From Hamadaea flava (GTDB lineage Bacteria > Actinomycetota > Actinomycetes > Mycobacteriales > Micromonosporaceae): a DNA stretch of 64,000 nt. A program made the translations under genes and the position numbers. Within the stretch, counting starts at the first letter, position 1. Each line of letters starts with the position of its first letter. This document shows, piece after piece, positions 8,365 to 15,984 of the stretch. The stretch covers positions 4,650,001 through 4,714,000 of the forward strand of contig NZ_JAMZDZ010000001.1 in the NCBI RefSeq assembly GCF_024172085.1, written 5' to 3'. The notes beneath the pieces were generated by a model. It was not told where the DNA came from. It searched no databases and saw nothing but the letters and a program-made list of their open reading frames with translations.

Positions 8365-9209
8365 AGGCGTTCCTGCGGCTCGTCGCGATCGAGCACTCCG
8401 TCTTCGCCCTGCCCTTCGCGTACCTGTCGGCGCTCACCGCGATGAGCCGGTTCGACCAGTTCAGCTGGTTGACCCTGGTACTCATCACGATCGCGATGGT
8501 CGGCGCGCGTACCTTCGCCATGGCGGCCAACCGGATCATCGACCGGCACATCGACGCGCGCAATCCGCGTACCGCTCAGCGCGAGCTGGTGACCGGCGCG
8601 GTGAGCGTCCGCAACGCCTGGACCGGCGCGATCGTCGCCCTGATCGTCTTCCTGGGCGCGGCCGCCGCGCTCAACCCCCTGTGCCTGGTCCTGTCGCCGC
8701 TCGCGGTGATCCCGCTCGTCCTCTACCCGTACGCCAAGCGCTTCACCGACTGGCCGCACGCCGTGCTGGCGATCGCCCAGGCGGTCGGACCGGTCGGCGG
8801 CTGGCTCGCCGTGACGGGCACCTTCGCGGGCAGCGGCCCGGCCTGGCTGCTCGGCGCGGCGGTGGGTCTTTGGATCGGCGGCTTCGACCTCATCTACGCC
8901 TGCCAGGACGCGGAGGTCGACCGGCAGATCGGCGTACGCAGTGTGCCGGCCCGCTATGGGGTGGCCGCCGCGCTCCGGATCTCCACGGTGACCCACCTGG
9001 TGACGTTCGCGCTCTTCGTGATCTTCGGCTTCTGGGTCGGCTTCGGCTGGCCCTGGTGGGTCGGGCTCGCCCTGACCGCGATCGCGTTCGCGTACCAGCA
9101 CGTCATCGTGACGCCGACGGATCTGTCCAAGGTGAACCGGGCGTTCTTCACGTCGAACGGCTTCGTCGGGATCGCACTCTTCGCCTTCGCCGTCGTCGCC
9201 CTGCTCTGA
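8361..9209 (+). CDS. mqnP: Menaquinone biosynthesis prenyltransferase MqnP (UbiA family)
   Basis: A 282-residue integral membrane prenyltransferase of the UbiA superfamily that joins a polyprenyl chain to the aromatic acid made by the early futalosine enzymes. Both Asp-rich Mg-diphosphate motifs are visible: NRIIDRHIDARNPRT near residue 57 and YACQDAEVDRQIG near residue 178, separated by membrane segments. The GTG start overlaps the mqnL stop by four bases. It ends 15 bases before the convergent ubiX gene, leaving no room for a separate terminator. Confidence 0.9.
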   Translation: MKAFLRLVAIEHSVFALPFAYLSALTAMSRFDQFSWLTLVLITIAMVGARTFAMAANRIIDRHIDARNPRTAQRELVTGAVSVRNAWTGAIVALIVFLGAAAALNPLCLVLSPLAVIPLVLYPYAKRFTDWPHAVLAIAQAVGPVGGWLAVTGTFAGSGPAWLLGAAVGLWIGGFDLIYACQDAEVDRQIGVRSVPARYGVAAALRISTVTHLVTFALFVIFGFWVGFGWPWWVGLALTAIAFAYQHVIVTPTDLSKVNRAFFTSNGFVGIALFAFAVVALL

Positions 9210-9224
9210 CCTCGCAGTACCAGG

Positions 9225-9851
9225 TCAGCGGGCGCCCAGCTCGCCGGTCCACCGGGTGAGCAGCGTGTGCTTGACGCCCGCGGCGTCGAGCACCTTGCCC
9301 GCGACGAAGTCGATGAGCTGCTGAGCCGTGGCGTCCGCGCCGGAACCGTAGAACCCCGGGCTGGCCGGGAGGACGACGGCCCCGGCGTCGATCAGCTCGA
9401 CCAGATGCAGCAGATGCGAACGGGTCACCGGGGTCTCCCGCGGCACGATCACCACGCGGCGGCGCTCCTTGAGGTTCACCTCGGCCGCGCGTTGGAGCAG
9501 GTCCTTCGACAGGCCCAGGGCGATCCCCGCGCAGGCCGCCGTCGAGGCGGGGACGACGATCATGCCGCGGGCCGGATAGGAGCCGCTGCTCGGGCCGGCC
9601 GCGAGATCACCGGCCGGCCAGTACCGGACGTCTACATCGTCGAGCCCGACACCCAGCCAGTCACCGAGATCGGCCGCCCAGTGCGCGTCGCGAAAGGACC
9701 GGCCGGTCTCGTCGAGCAGGGTCAGCCGAGCGGCCCGGGAGACCACGAGATCCACCGGTTCCCCGGCGTCGATGAGACCGCGCAGAACGGCGGCGGCGTA
9801 GGGCGTACCCGACGCGCCGGACACCCCCACGATCCACGGTTCTCGCCGCAC
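9225..9851 (-). CDS. ubiX: Flavin prenyltransferase UbiX/MqnM
   Basis: A 208-residue flavoprotein that makes prenylated FMN, the cofactor needed by the UbiD-family decarboxylase encoded nearby. The N-terminal VGVSGASGTPYAAAVLRGL is the family's Rossmann-like flavin-binding motif. It lies on the opposite strand and converges on mqnP, so supply of enzyme and cofactor come from separate promoters. The GTG at 9851 is six bases after a TAGGCT box, suggesting a leaderless message. Confidence 0.9.
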   Translation of the reverse strand: MRREPWIVGVSGASGTPYAAAVLRGLIDAGEPVDLVVSRAARLTLLDETGRSFRDAHWAADLGDWLGVGLDDVDVRYWPAGDLAAGPSSGSYPARGMIVVPASTAACAGIALGLSKDLLQRAAEVNLKERRRVVIVPRETPVTRSHLLHLVELIDAGAVVLPASPGFYGSGADATAQQLIDFVAGKVLDAAGVKHTLLTRWTGELGAR

Positions 9852-9857
9852 GATTCC

Positions 9858-9863
9858 AGCCTA
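9858..9863 (-). promoter_or_regulatory. -10 box (TAGGCT) of ubiX
   Basis: TAGGCT on the minus strand lies six bases before the ubiX GTG start, the spacing expected for a leaderless actinobacterial transcript. It faces the divergent promoter of the SRPBCC gene. Confidence 0.5.
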
Positions 9864-9870
9864 ACGACCG

Positions 9871-9899
9871 TTGACCTGGTTCTGCGCCCGGCCTAGCGT
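9871..9899 (+). promoter_or_regulatory. Promoter of the SRPBCC gene (-35 TTGACC, -10 TAGCGT)
   Basis: TTGACC at 9871-9876 and TAGCGT at 9894-9899 are separated by 17 bases, and the ATG at 9907 follows seven bases later. This is the best-matched housekeeping-type promoter in the window and implies a leaderless message. Confidence 0.65.
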
Positions 9900-9906
9900 C
9901 AAGGTC

Positions 9907-10332
9907 ATGTTCGTGGTGGAGACCAGCGTCGATGTCGGCCGCCCGATCGAGGAGGTCTTCGCGCTCGTCTCCGATCCCCGCAACGATATCCGCTGGTGGC
10001 GGGGCGTACGCGAGGTGAAGCTGCTCGGCGGGGACGGCGGCGTCGGCACCGAGTACGAGCAACGCGGCCGCTTGCTGGGACTGCCTTTCTACAACCGCTT
10101 CACCGTCGACGAGCACCAGCCGCCGCGCCGGATCGTGCTGCGAACCACCAAATCGCTGACCCCGTTCACCGCGGTGTACGAGTTCACGCCGTCCGGGTCG
10201 GGCGGGACGCGGTTCGCGATGCGGGCCGAGGTCGCCGGGGCGGGCCACTTCAAGTTCTTCGGGCCGCTCTTCCGGCCGCTGCTGAAGGCGGTCGCGAGGT
10301 ACTACTTCGGCCAGCTGCCGAAGGTCTTCTAG
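9907..10332 (+). CDS. SRPBCC family protein (polyketide cyclase/START-like fold)
   Basis: A 141-residue protein of the START/Bet v1-like superfamily: an N-terminal strand (FVVETSVDVGRPIEEVFALV), then SDPRNDIRWWRGVREV, and a long C-terminal helix (RPLLKAVARYYFGQLPKVF). These proteins bind hydrophobic ligands in a cavity; the ligand here is unknown. The start at 9907 is set by the promoter spacing. Its last four bases overlap the end of the convergent gene at 10329. Confidence 0.8.
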   Translation: MFVVETSVDVGRPIEEVFALVSDPRNDIRWWRGVREVKLLGGDGGVGTEYEQRGRLLGLPFYNRFTVDEHQPPRRIVLRTTKSLTPFTAVYEFTPSGSGGTRFAMRAEVAGAGHFKFFGPLFRPLLKAVARYYFGQLPKVF

Positions 10333-11720
10333 ATCGCGTACTCGCCGTATTTCTCGGTGTAGCGGTGGGCGTACATCCGCTCGTGGAACTTCACGAATCG
10401 CTCGATGACCGTGCTCACCCGGCGGTCGCCGAGCCGCTCGTCCAGCGTCGACAGCCCGGCGGTCAGCCGCCCGTAATGCTGCGTGTACAGATCGGTGAGA
10501 TATCCCAGGCTTTCCCCGAAGGCCCTGAGCGCGCCGTCGGCGTCGACCGCCCGGCGCGCGTGCCAGAGCGCCACGTTGACCTCTTCGTTGACGATGTCCT
10601 TGTGCAGCCGGGTCAGCGCCGCCTCCGTCTGCGCCTCCTCGACCAGCAACGCGAGCGCGTCGCCGGCCATCGTCTTACGCCGCTCGACTGCGCGCCGGGT
10701 CAGCCGGTGGACCAACGCCGCCTGTTGCACGCCGGCCATCCGGAGCAGGCGCGAGCCGACGTCGTTCTGCAGGCGTACCAACAGGGCCGCGTCGAACAGG
10801 ACGTCCGTCAGCAGACCGTCGGAGACCACCGCGGGCAACGCGCCGTCCACCTGCACGGCCTCCGCGAGGGCTCCGATGCCGTACGCAAGGGTCGGCGCGA
10901 CCAGGATCGAGTGAGCGCCGAGCGCCGCCAGCTCCATCCGGGCCAGATTCGGGGCGCGCAGCGTCCGATCGACCGCCCGGTACCGGTTCATGAGCCCGTC
11001 GCGGACCAGTTCGCCGACCGGGCTGGCGTCCATCATGTCGGCGACGTCCCGGCAGGTCTCCAGGTCGGCCACGAGTGCGCCCCAGAGCCCGAACTCGACC
11101 TCGTCCGGCACGTTCAGCACCTCGCCCACGCCGTCTCCGGCTCCTTCGGGCACCGGCTCGCCGGACGGCGCTTCGGCCCGAGTGGCACCGCCCGACCGGT
11201 GGCGGGCGTATTCCTCGGCGATCCCCGCGTGCTTCACCGCGGCCAGGCTGAGGTCGAAGGCGGAGGCTCGGCGCGCGATGCGTTGCGGGTGCCCGCTGAG
11301 CAGCAGTACGCCGGGCGTACTGCGGCCCGAGGAGAGCACTTGGATCATGGCGCGGTTGACGGCGGTGACCAGCTCGAGCCGTTCTCGCCCGGAATCGGAG
11401 AGCGCGGGCGCACCGAGCCCCATCGCGACGTTGTCGGCGATCGTCTCGAAATACTGGTACGCGTTCATCAGCGCGAGCTTGCGCTCGACGACCGGCCAGC
11501 CGTCGGCGTCGACAAGGCCGCCGACCAGGGTCACGTTCATCGTGACGAGCTGCGTCAGACCGGTGACCTGAAGATACTCATGCCGACGCGGATTGCTCGG
11601 GGAGAAGGCCCAGAGCGTGAACTCGCGGTACGCGCTCTTCGGCAGATGCCGGCGGACCGCGTCGATGATCGCGTCGCAGGTGGCCTCTTGAAGTTGGGCG
11701 GCTCGACGGTTCGCGGGCAT
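10329..11720 (-). CDS. Unknown helical protein, 463 residues
   Basis: Not recognised. The sequence is almost entirely helix-forming with no signal peptide or clear membrane segment, so it is probably cytoplasmic. An Ala/Gly/Pro-rich insert near residues 160-185 (ATRAEAPSGEPVPEGAGDG) splits it into two halves. The C-terminal half contains LLVRLQNDVGSRLLRM, which resembles part of the NDxxSxxxE metal motif of class I terpene synthases but lacks the final Glu; no convincing DDxxD motif was seen. I chose the ATG at 11720 (MPANRRAAQLQEAT); the frame stays open upstream but the composition there is that of non-coding DNA. Confidence 0.65.
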   Translation of the reverse strand: MPANRRAAQLQEATCDAIIDAVRRHLPKSAYREFTLWAFSPSNPRRHEYLQVTGLTQLVTMNVTLVGGLVDADGWPVVERKLALMNAYQYFETIADNVAMGLGAPALSDSGRERLELVTAVNRAMIQVLSSGRSTPGVLLLSGHPQRIARRASAFDLSLAAVKHAGIAEEYARHRSGGATRAEAPSGEPVPEGAGDGVGEVLNVPDEVEFGLWGALVADLETCRDVADMMDASPVGELVRDGLMNRYRAVDRTLRAPNLARMELAALGAHSILVAPTLAYGIGALAEAVQVDGALPAVVSDGLLTDVLFDAALLVRLQNDVGSRLLRMAGVQQAALVHRLTRRAVERRKTMAGDALALLVEEAQTEAALTRLHKDIVNEEVNVALWHARRAVDADGALRAFGESLGYLTDLYTQHYGRLTAGLSTLDERLGDRRVSTVIERFVKFHERMYAHRYTEKYGEYAI

Positions 11721-11876
11721 GGCGCGACCTTCACCACCCGTTCTCGTCTGATTGGGTTTCGTCCGCGACAGCCTACGACTCCGTAAGCCGCCACAGGGAC
11801 CCGGGCCGACGAGGGTGCCCGCTCGCGGTGTCAGCCTCGATCGACTGTGCACCAAGCGACCAGGCACCCTCGCCAC

Positions 11877-11891
11877 AGTGGACTTTCCACT
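11877..11891. promoter_or_regulatory. Small perfect palindrome upstream of gene 10329-11720
   Basis: AGTGGA-CTT-TCCACT, six-base arms and a three-base loop, lies in the 196-base gap between the bldC stop and the start of the unknown gene. It may be the end hairpin of bldC or an operator; nothing decides this. Confidence 0.3.
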
Positions 11892-11916
11892 ATGGAAACC
11901 CTGGGCCACACCCCGA

Positions 11917-12171
11917 TCAGTAGGACGGACGCCGTTCGTAGGTGTCCGCTGGGTGGCCGCCGGCACCCGCCGTCCCGGCGGCCTCGGCGAACTCGCCCTC
12001 GCCTTCGAGGAGGGCGCGCACCTCAGACTCCCGGAACCTGCGGTGACCACCCGGAGTCCGGATGCTGCCGATCCGCCCGGCGGCGGCCCAGCGCGTCACC
12101 GTCTTCGGGTCCACCCGGAACAATGCCGCCACCTCACCCGGTGTCAGCAGGCGATCTCCCGTGTCCAACAC
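11917..12171 (-). CDS. bldC: Developmental regulator BldC (MerR-like winged helix)
   Basis: An 84-residue DNA-binding protein with one MerR-type winged helix and no effector domain. The core LLTPGEVAALFRVDPKTVTR and SIRTPGGHRRFRESEVRALL is nearly the Streptomyces BldC sequence. BldC controls entry into development in streptomycetes by binding cooperatively to direct repeats. Here the C-terminus carries about 20 extra residues (AEAAGTAGAGGHPADTYERR) not present in the 68-residue Streptomyces protein. The GTG at 12171 is supported by an excellent AGGAGGTGG ribosome-binding site at 12172-12180, so unlike many neighbours this message has a leader. Confidence 0.92.
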   Translation of the reverse strand: MLDTGDRLLTPGEVAALFRVDPKTVTRWAAAGRIGSIRTPGGHRRFRESEVRALLEGEGEFAEAAGTAGAGGHPADTYERRPSY

Positions 12172-12413
12172 CCACCTCCTAGCGTCAACGGAGCCTCCAT
12201 GGATCCAGCCCGATGGACTCGGCCCCGTGTGGACGTAAGTCCATTAGAGCACCGTCAGAGATAGTTATCCCTGAAACTGCGGATTCGTCAGGTTCGCCGC
12301 AATTGTCTTGTACTATTTGCGAACCTCATTCGTATATTGCCGCATGCCAGGCTAGTTCGGTGGGAGTTACGCAGGAATCGTCACCATGGTCACAAGGTGG
12401 ATAGGGTGGCGAG
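12172..12413. promoter_or_regulatory. Shared intergenic promoter region of bldC and cds1
   Basis: This 242-base divergent region is clearly more AT-rich than its surroundings (for example TTGTACTATTTGCG near 12309 and ATTCGTATATTG near 12330). No convincing gene is present. It should hold the bldC promoter and any regulatory sites; several short AT-rich blocks could be -10 elements but none has an obvious partner. Confidence 0.5.
12402..12407 (+). promoter_or_regulatory. -10 box (TAGGGT) of cds1
   Basis: TAGGGT lies six bases before the ATG at 12414, suggesting a leaderless cds1 transcript. Confidence 0.5.
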
Positions 12414-13535
12414 ATGGAGCAGCTAGACCGTTGTTGTGACAGCGACCGCGCGTGGGTGACAGACGCGATCGGCAAGGTCGCGGCCGACGCGAACAGGTCC
12501 GCCGACACGCATCTGCTGCCCTTCCCGCTCCCGCCGACATGGGGCGTCGACCTCTACTTGAAAGACGAATCGGTGCACCCGACGGGGTCGCTCAAACACC
12601 GGCTGGCCCGATCGCTTTTCCTCTACGCCCTCTGCAACGGCTGGATCCGCCCGGACACCACCATCGTCGAAGCCTCCTCCGGCTCGACGGCGGTGAGCGA
12701 GGCGTACTTCGCGCGGATGCTCGGTCTGCCGTTCGTCGCGGTGATGCCCGCCTCGACCAGCAAGGAGAAGATCTCGCTGATCGAGTTCCAGGGCGGCCAG
12801 TGCCACCTCGTGGACGACCCGGCGCAGGTGGTGACGGAAGCGCGCCGGCTGGCCGAGGCCCGCGACGGTCACTACATGGACCAGTTCACCTACGCCGAGC
12901 GCGCTACCGACTGGCGCGGCAACAACAACATCGCCGAGTCGATCTACCAGCAGATGGAGCGGGAAGCCCACCCCGTACCGGCCTGGGTCGTCGTCGGGGC
13001 TGGCACCGGCGGCACCTCCGCCACGATCGGCCGGTACGTCCGCTATCAGCAGCACTGCACCAAGGTCTGCGTCGTCGATCCGGAGAACTCGGCGTTCTAC
13101 CCCGCCTGGAAACAGTCCGACTGGACGACCACGACCGGGCGAGGCTCCCGCATCGAAGGCATCGGCCGCCCCCGAGTCGAGCCGTCGTTCCAACCGTCGG
13201 TCGTCGACCGGATGATCGCCGTACCGGACGCCGCGTCGCTCGCGGCCATGCGGGTCGGCGCCGAGCTGCTCGGCCGTCGCGTCGGCGGTTCCACCGGGAC
13301 CAACCTGTGGGGTGCGTTCGGCCTGATCGCCGGCATGATGGCGGCAGGCGAACGCGGCTCGGTCGTCACGTTGCTCTGCGACGGCGGCGAACGCTACGTC
13401 AACACCTACTACTCCGACCCATGGGTACGCGAAGCCGGCCTCGACCTGGCCCCCCATGAGGCGGCGATCCGGGAGTTCCTGCGTACCGGGGTATGGGTCA
13501 GCGCCTCTGCAGCCGCGGCTCCGCAGTCAGCTTGA
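12414..13535 (+). CDS. cds1: L-cysteine desulfhydrase Cds1 (PLP-dependent cysteine synthase fold)
   Basis: A 373-residue fold-type II PLP enzyme. The PLP lysine is in [10 protein letters not shown] (Lys61). The long blocks [20 protein letters not shown] and [17 protein letters not shown] match the mycobacterial Cds1 (Rv3684) subfamily rather than CysK or CysM. Cds1 splits cysteine to pyruvate, ammonia and hydrogen sulfide, and has been tied to sulfide production and redox balance in mycobacteria. The start is fixed by the leaderless-type promoter. Its last 38 bases overlap the end of the convergent secreted-protein gene. Confidence 0.88.
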   Translation: MEQLDRCCDSDRAWVTDAIGKVAADANRSADTHLLPFPLPPTWGVDLYLKDESVHPTGSLKHRLARSLFLYALCNGWIRPDTTIVEASSGSTAVSEAYFARMLGLPFVAVMPASTSKEKISLIEFQGGQCHLVDDPAQVVTEARRLAEARDGHYMDQFTYAERATDWRGNNNIAESIYQQMEREAHPVPAWVVVGAGTGGTSATIGRYVRYQQHCTKVCVVDPENSAFYPAWKQSDWTTTTGRGSRIEGIGRPRVEPSFQPSVVDRMIAVPDAASLAAMRVGAELLGRRVGGSTGTNLWGAFGLIAGMMAAGERGSVVTLLCDGGERYVNTYYSDPWVREAGLDLAPHEAAIREFLRTGVWVSASAAAAPQSA

Positions 13536-14835
13536 TCAGCGAGAATTCCGCCTCGTTCCCTACCGTGTACCGGTAGAACGGGTCGACGAGCGCGTAACTC
13601 GCCCAGGTCGACGCCTCCGACGTCGCGACGACGCTCCCCGCGATCGTCACCGTCGCCGTCCAGGCGGTCGCCACATCGGGACGGCAGTCGGGGACCGTGA
13701 TGGTCTGGAACGAGCCGCTGGCTGACCTGGAGCTCGAAAGCTGGACCTCGGTGCCGCCGGTGATGTGCACCGTAGTCGTGGCGCCACAGGTGACGGTGCC
13801 GCCGAGCCGCACGATCGACATCCCGTTCTTGCCCCGCCCGAGCTGGGCCGAGGTGTACCTCACGGTCGCCGTCGCCATCGCCGGAGCAGCTGAGACGCCG
13901 ATCAGAACGCGACCCTGGGCAGTGGACGTGTCGCACTGCCCGGCATAGAACGCGTCCAGCACGTCGATCGAACCGTCCGCCGCGAACGTGAGCCGGCTGA
14001 CGGTGAACTCGTAGGTCTGCACCGTGTTGCAGGCCGAAGTTCTCCCGGACCAGGCGAAGGCGGAACCGTCGCCCGACTTGTAGGTGCCGACGCCGAGCGT
14101 CTTGCCGGTCGCCGGGGTGAATTTGACTCCACCGCCGTCGAGACCGTCGGTCCCGCCGGCGTAGACGCCGTCCGGTGAGACGAACGCGAACACCGAGTTC
14201 CCGATCGCGGTACGCCAGAGGCCGCTCCCGGCGGCACGCCCGGTCACGTCCAAGCTGACCGCCCCCACGGCCCGAACCTGCGCCGGAACCGGGTCGTAAT
14301 TGACGACGAGGCGGCCGTAGTCGGCCAGGCCGCCCGCGGAGTAGTTCACGAAGGTCACATCGATCGCCTGGACGGTGTGGTCGGCCGCGATGTCGATCCG
14401 GTTGACCGTGAACCAACTCGGCAGGCGGGAAAGCGAGTCCCCGCCATCCGGCCCGAGGATCCCCAATCCGGGATTCACCGGAGCGGACGGGAAATAGCCG
14501 TCGTTCTGATACGTGCCCACAGTGAGGTCGCCGCCACCGTTCGGCCCGCGCAGCCAAACCGTCCACGCACCAGCGGCCGGACTGGACACGTAGATGGTCA
14601 CGTTGTGCTCGGAGGCCGAGTACGCCCTGGTGTCGATCGCGACCTGAGTACCTGCCGCGGTGGTCAGGTACGCCCCGTGCCGTCCGGCCGCGGTGTTACC
14701 GGCGATCTGGAAGCTTCCCGGGGTCTCCGGCACCGCATCGGCCGGTGATGGTGACGCGGCGAGCAGGGCGCTGCCCAGGACCACACTGAGAGCGAGGCCT
14801 GCCCCTGATGTTAGGCGCGACCGGAAAATACGCAT
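13498..14835 (-). CDS. Secreted protein with repeated domain, paralogue of the 14901-15869 product
   Basis: A 445-residue exported protein; the signal peptide has a hydrophobic core ([22 protein letters not shown]) and a likely cleavage near residue 34. No family is recognised. Residues about 190-300 and the C-terminal part align with the next gene's product: both have a [18 protein letters not shown] segment, a conserved cysteine pair (SAC and GQC here), GRVLIGV, then ATATV and a final FYRYTVG segment. Residues about 40-185 look like a further, diverged copy of the first domain without the cysteines ([36 protein letters not shown]). It overlaps cds1 at its 3' end. Confidence 0.75.
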   Translation of the reverse strand: MRIFRSRLTSGAGLALSVVLGSALLAASPSPADAVPETPGSFQIAGNTAAGRHGAYLTTAAGTQVAIDTRAYSASEHNVTIYVSSPAAGAWTVWLRGPNGGGDLTVGTYQNDGYFPSAPVNPGLGILGPDGGDSLSRLPSWFTVNRIDIAADHTVQAIDVTFVNYSAGGLADYGRLVVNYDPVPAQVRAVGAVSLDVTGRAAGSGLWRTAIGNSVFAFVSPDGVYAGGTDGLDGGGVKFTPATGKTLGVGTYKSGDGSAFAWSGRTSACNTVQTYEFTVSRLTFAADGSIDVLDAFYAGQCDTSTAQGRVLIGVSAAPAMATATVRYTSAQLGRGKNGMSIVRLGGTVTCGATTTVHITGGTEVQLSSSRSASGSFQTITVPDCRPDVATAWTATVTIAGSVVATSEASTWASYALVDPFYRYTVGNEAEFSLIKLTAEPRLQRR

Positions 14836-14900
14836 GCTTCCTCGAAAGGTCAGAGGGAATCTTGCAGCATGCTAGAGGATCGGCCCACACCCCTGGACTC

Positions 14901-15869
14901 CTACTTTCGGGGCAGTGCGGCGACCGCCCGGACGGTGACCGTCTTGTCCTTGGTCAGCACGTCACCGGCGTACTGGTAGTAGCTGTCGAAGACCGACCCG
15001 GACACCCAGTAACCGGCGGTCCCCGACTTGATCTGCCGCACCGAAATCGGGTTGACCGACCACAGGACGGTCTTTCCGGGGGCGCAGACGACGGTCGCGG
15101 TGAACGCCACCGGTGGGCTGGTGAGCAGGCGCCCGGTCAGGGTGACCCTAGCCGCACCGCCGCATTCCACCCGGCCCGAGACGGCCAACTTCGTGCCGGC
15201 TCTCTGGGGCAGCCCCAATTTCGTATACCGCACCGAGGTCACCGTGACGGTGGCCGTCGCCGGAGCAGGAGGGCTCGCCACGTTGATCAGGACCCGGCCT
15301 TTGGCCGACGTGCCGCAGGAACCAGCGAACGTCGCGTCGAGGCCGGTCAGCGTCGTGCCGTCGGCGGCCCAGATCAGCGACGTGATCGTGAAGGTATGCG
15401 TCTCGGACGAACACGTGCCTTTGTCCGACCAGCCCAGCGCCGACCCGTCGCCGGTGGCGAAAGTGCCGGGCTCCAGCACCCGCCCGGACGGCGCCGTGAA
15501 CGTGACCTGACCCGAAGACGTCGAATCAGCCGCGGACACGGTCAGCGCTTCCGGCGTACCAGTGAAGGAGAAAGAGGCGTCGGCGCTGCGCCAGAGCCGG
15601 GACGTCGAGCCTTTGCCCCCCGCGGTCTGCCAGCCGAAGGCGTGCCCGGCACCGGCCGCCGCCTCGATGACGGTGCCCACCGGCGCGGCGGCGGCGAGGC
15701 CTTGACCCGCGCCGACCTGACCGGCCGCCGCTGTGTAGCCGGAGGCGGTCTGCGCGCCGCTCAGCCAGACGGACTCGGTCGACGAATGATCGACACCGGT
15801 CGCGACCAGCGTCACCACAAGGGCGCCCGCGAGCGCGGACGTACGCAGGATCGGGAACGGGAGTCGCAC
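14901..15869 (-). CDS. Secreted protein, shorter paralogue of the 13498-14835 product
   Basis: A 322-residue protein with an N-terminal export signal (ILRTSALAGALVVTLVATGV). I start it at the GTG at 15869; the frame is open to 16109 but that part lies over purL. It has the same two-domain layout as its neighbour: a domain with TFATGDGSALGWSDKGTC, FTITSLIWAADGTTLTGLD and FAGSCGTSAKGRVLINV, then a second domain starting ATATVTVTSVRYTKLG and ending near YWVSGSVFDSYYQYAG. The conserved cysteine pair suggests a disulfide. It is upstream of and codirectional with its paralogue, 65 bases apart, so tandem duplication is likely. Confidence 0.75.
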   Translation of the reverse strand: MRLPFPILRTSALAGALVVTLVATGVDHSSTESVWLSGAQTASGYTAAAGQVGAGQGLAAAAPVGTVIEAAAGAGHAFGWQTAGGKGSTSRLWRSADASFSFTGTPEALTVSAADSTSSGQVTFTAPSGRVLEPGTFATGDGSALGWSDKGTCSSETHTFTITSLIWAADGTTLTGLDATFAGSCGTSAKGRVLINVASPPAPATATVTVTSVRYTKLGLPQRAGTKLAVSGRVECGGAARVTLTGRLLTSPPVAFTATVVCAPGKTVLWSVNPISVRQIKSGTAGYWVSGSVFDSYYQYAGDVLTKDKTVTVRAVAALPRK

Positions 15870-15984
15870 GCGGTCACGGTACGGAAATCGAGGACGCCGA
15901 CGAATCGGCCAAGCAGCCAGCGTTCCCGCTAAAAGCCGATAGCAGGACACCCGGCGGGCGCCCTGCTGTCGTCGTCGATCCGGG

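Noticed and set aside
9996-11786. 596-residue plus-strand frame across the SRPBCC and unknown genes
   Set aside because: Composition is that of a complement frame (Arg/Gly/His/Val-rich). The SRPBCC frame has a good promoter and family match.
11917-12171. Phage or integrative-element excisionase
   Set aside because: The fold is shared with Xis proteins, but the core sequence is BldC and no integrase or attachment site is nearby.
12414-13535. CysK/CysM cysteine synthase
   Set aside because: The internal blocks [20 protein letters not shown] and the long C-terminus match the Cds1 desulfhydrase branch instead.
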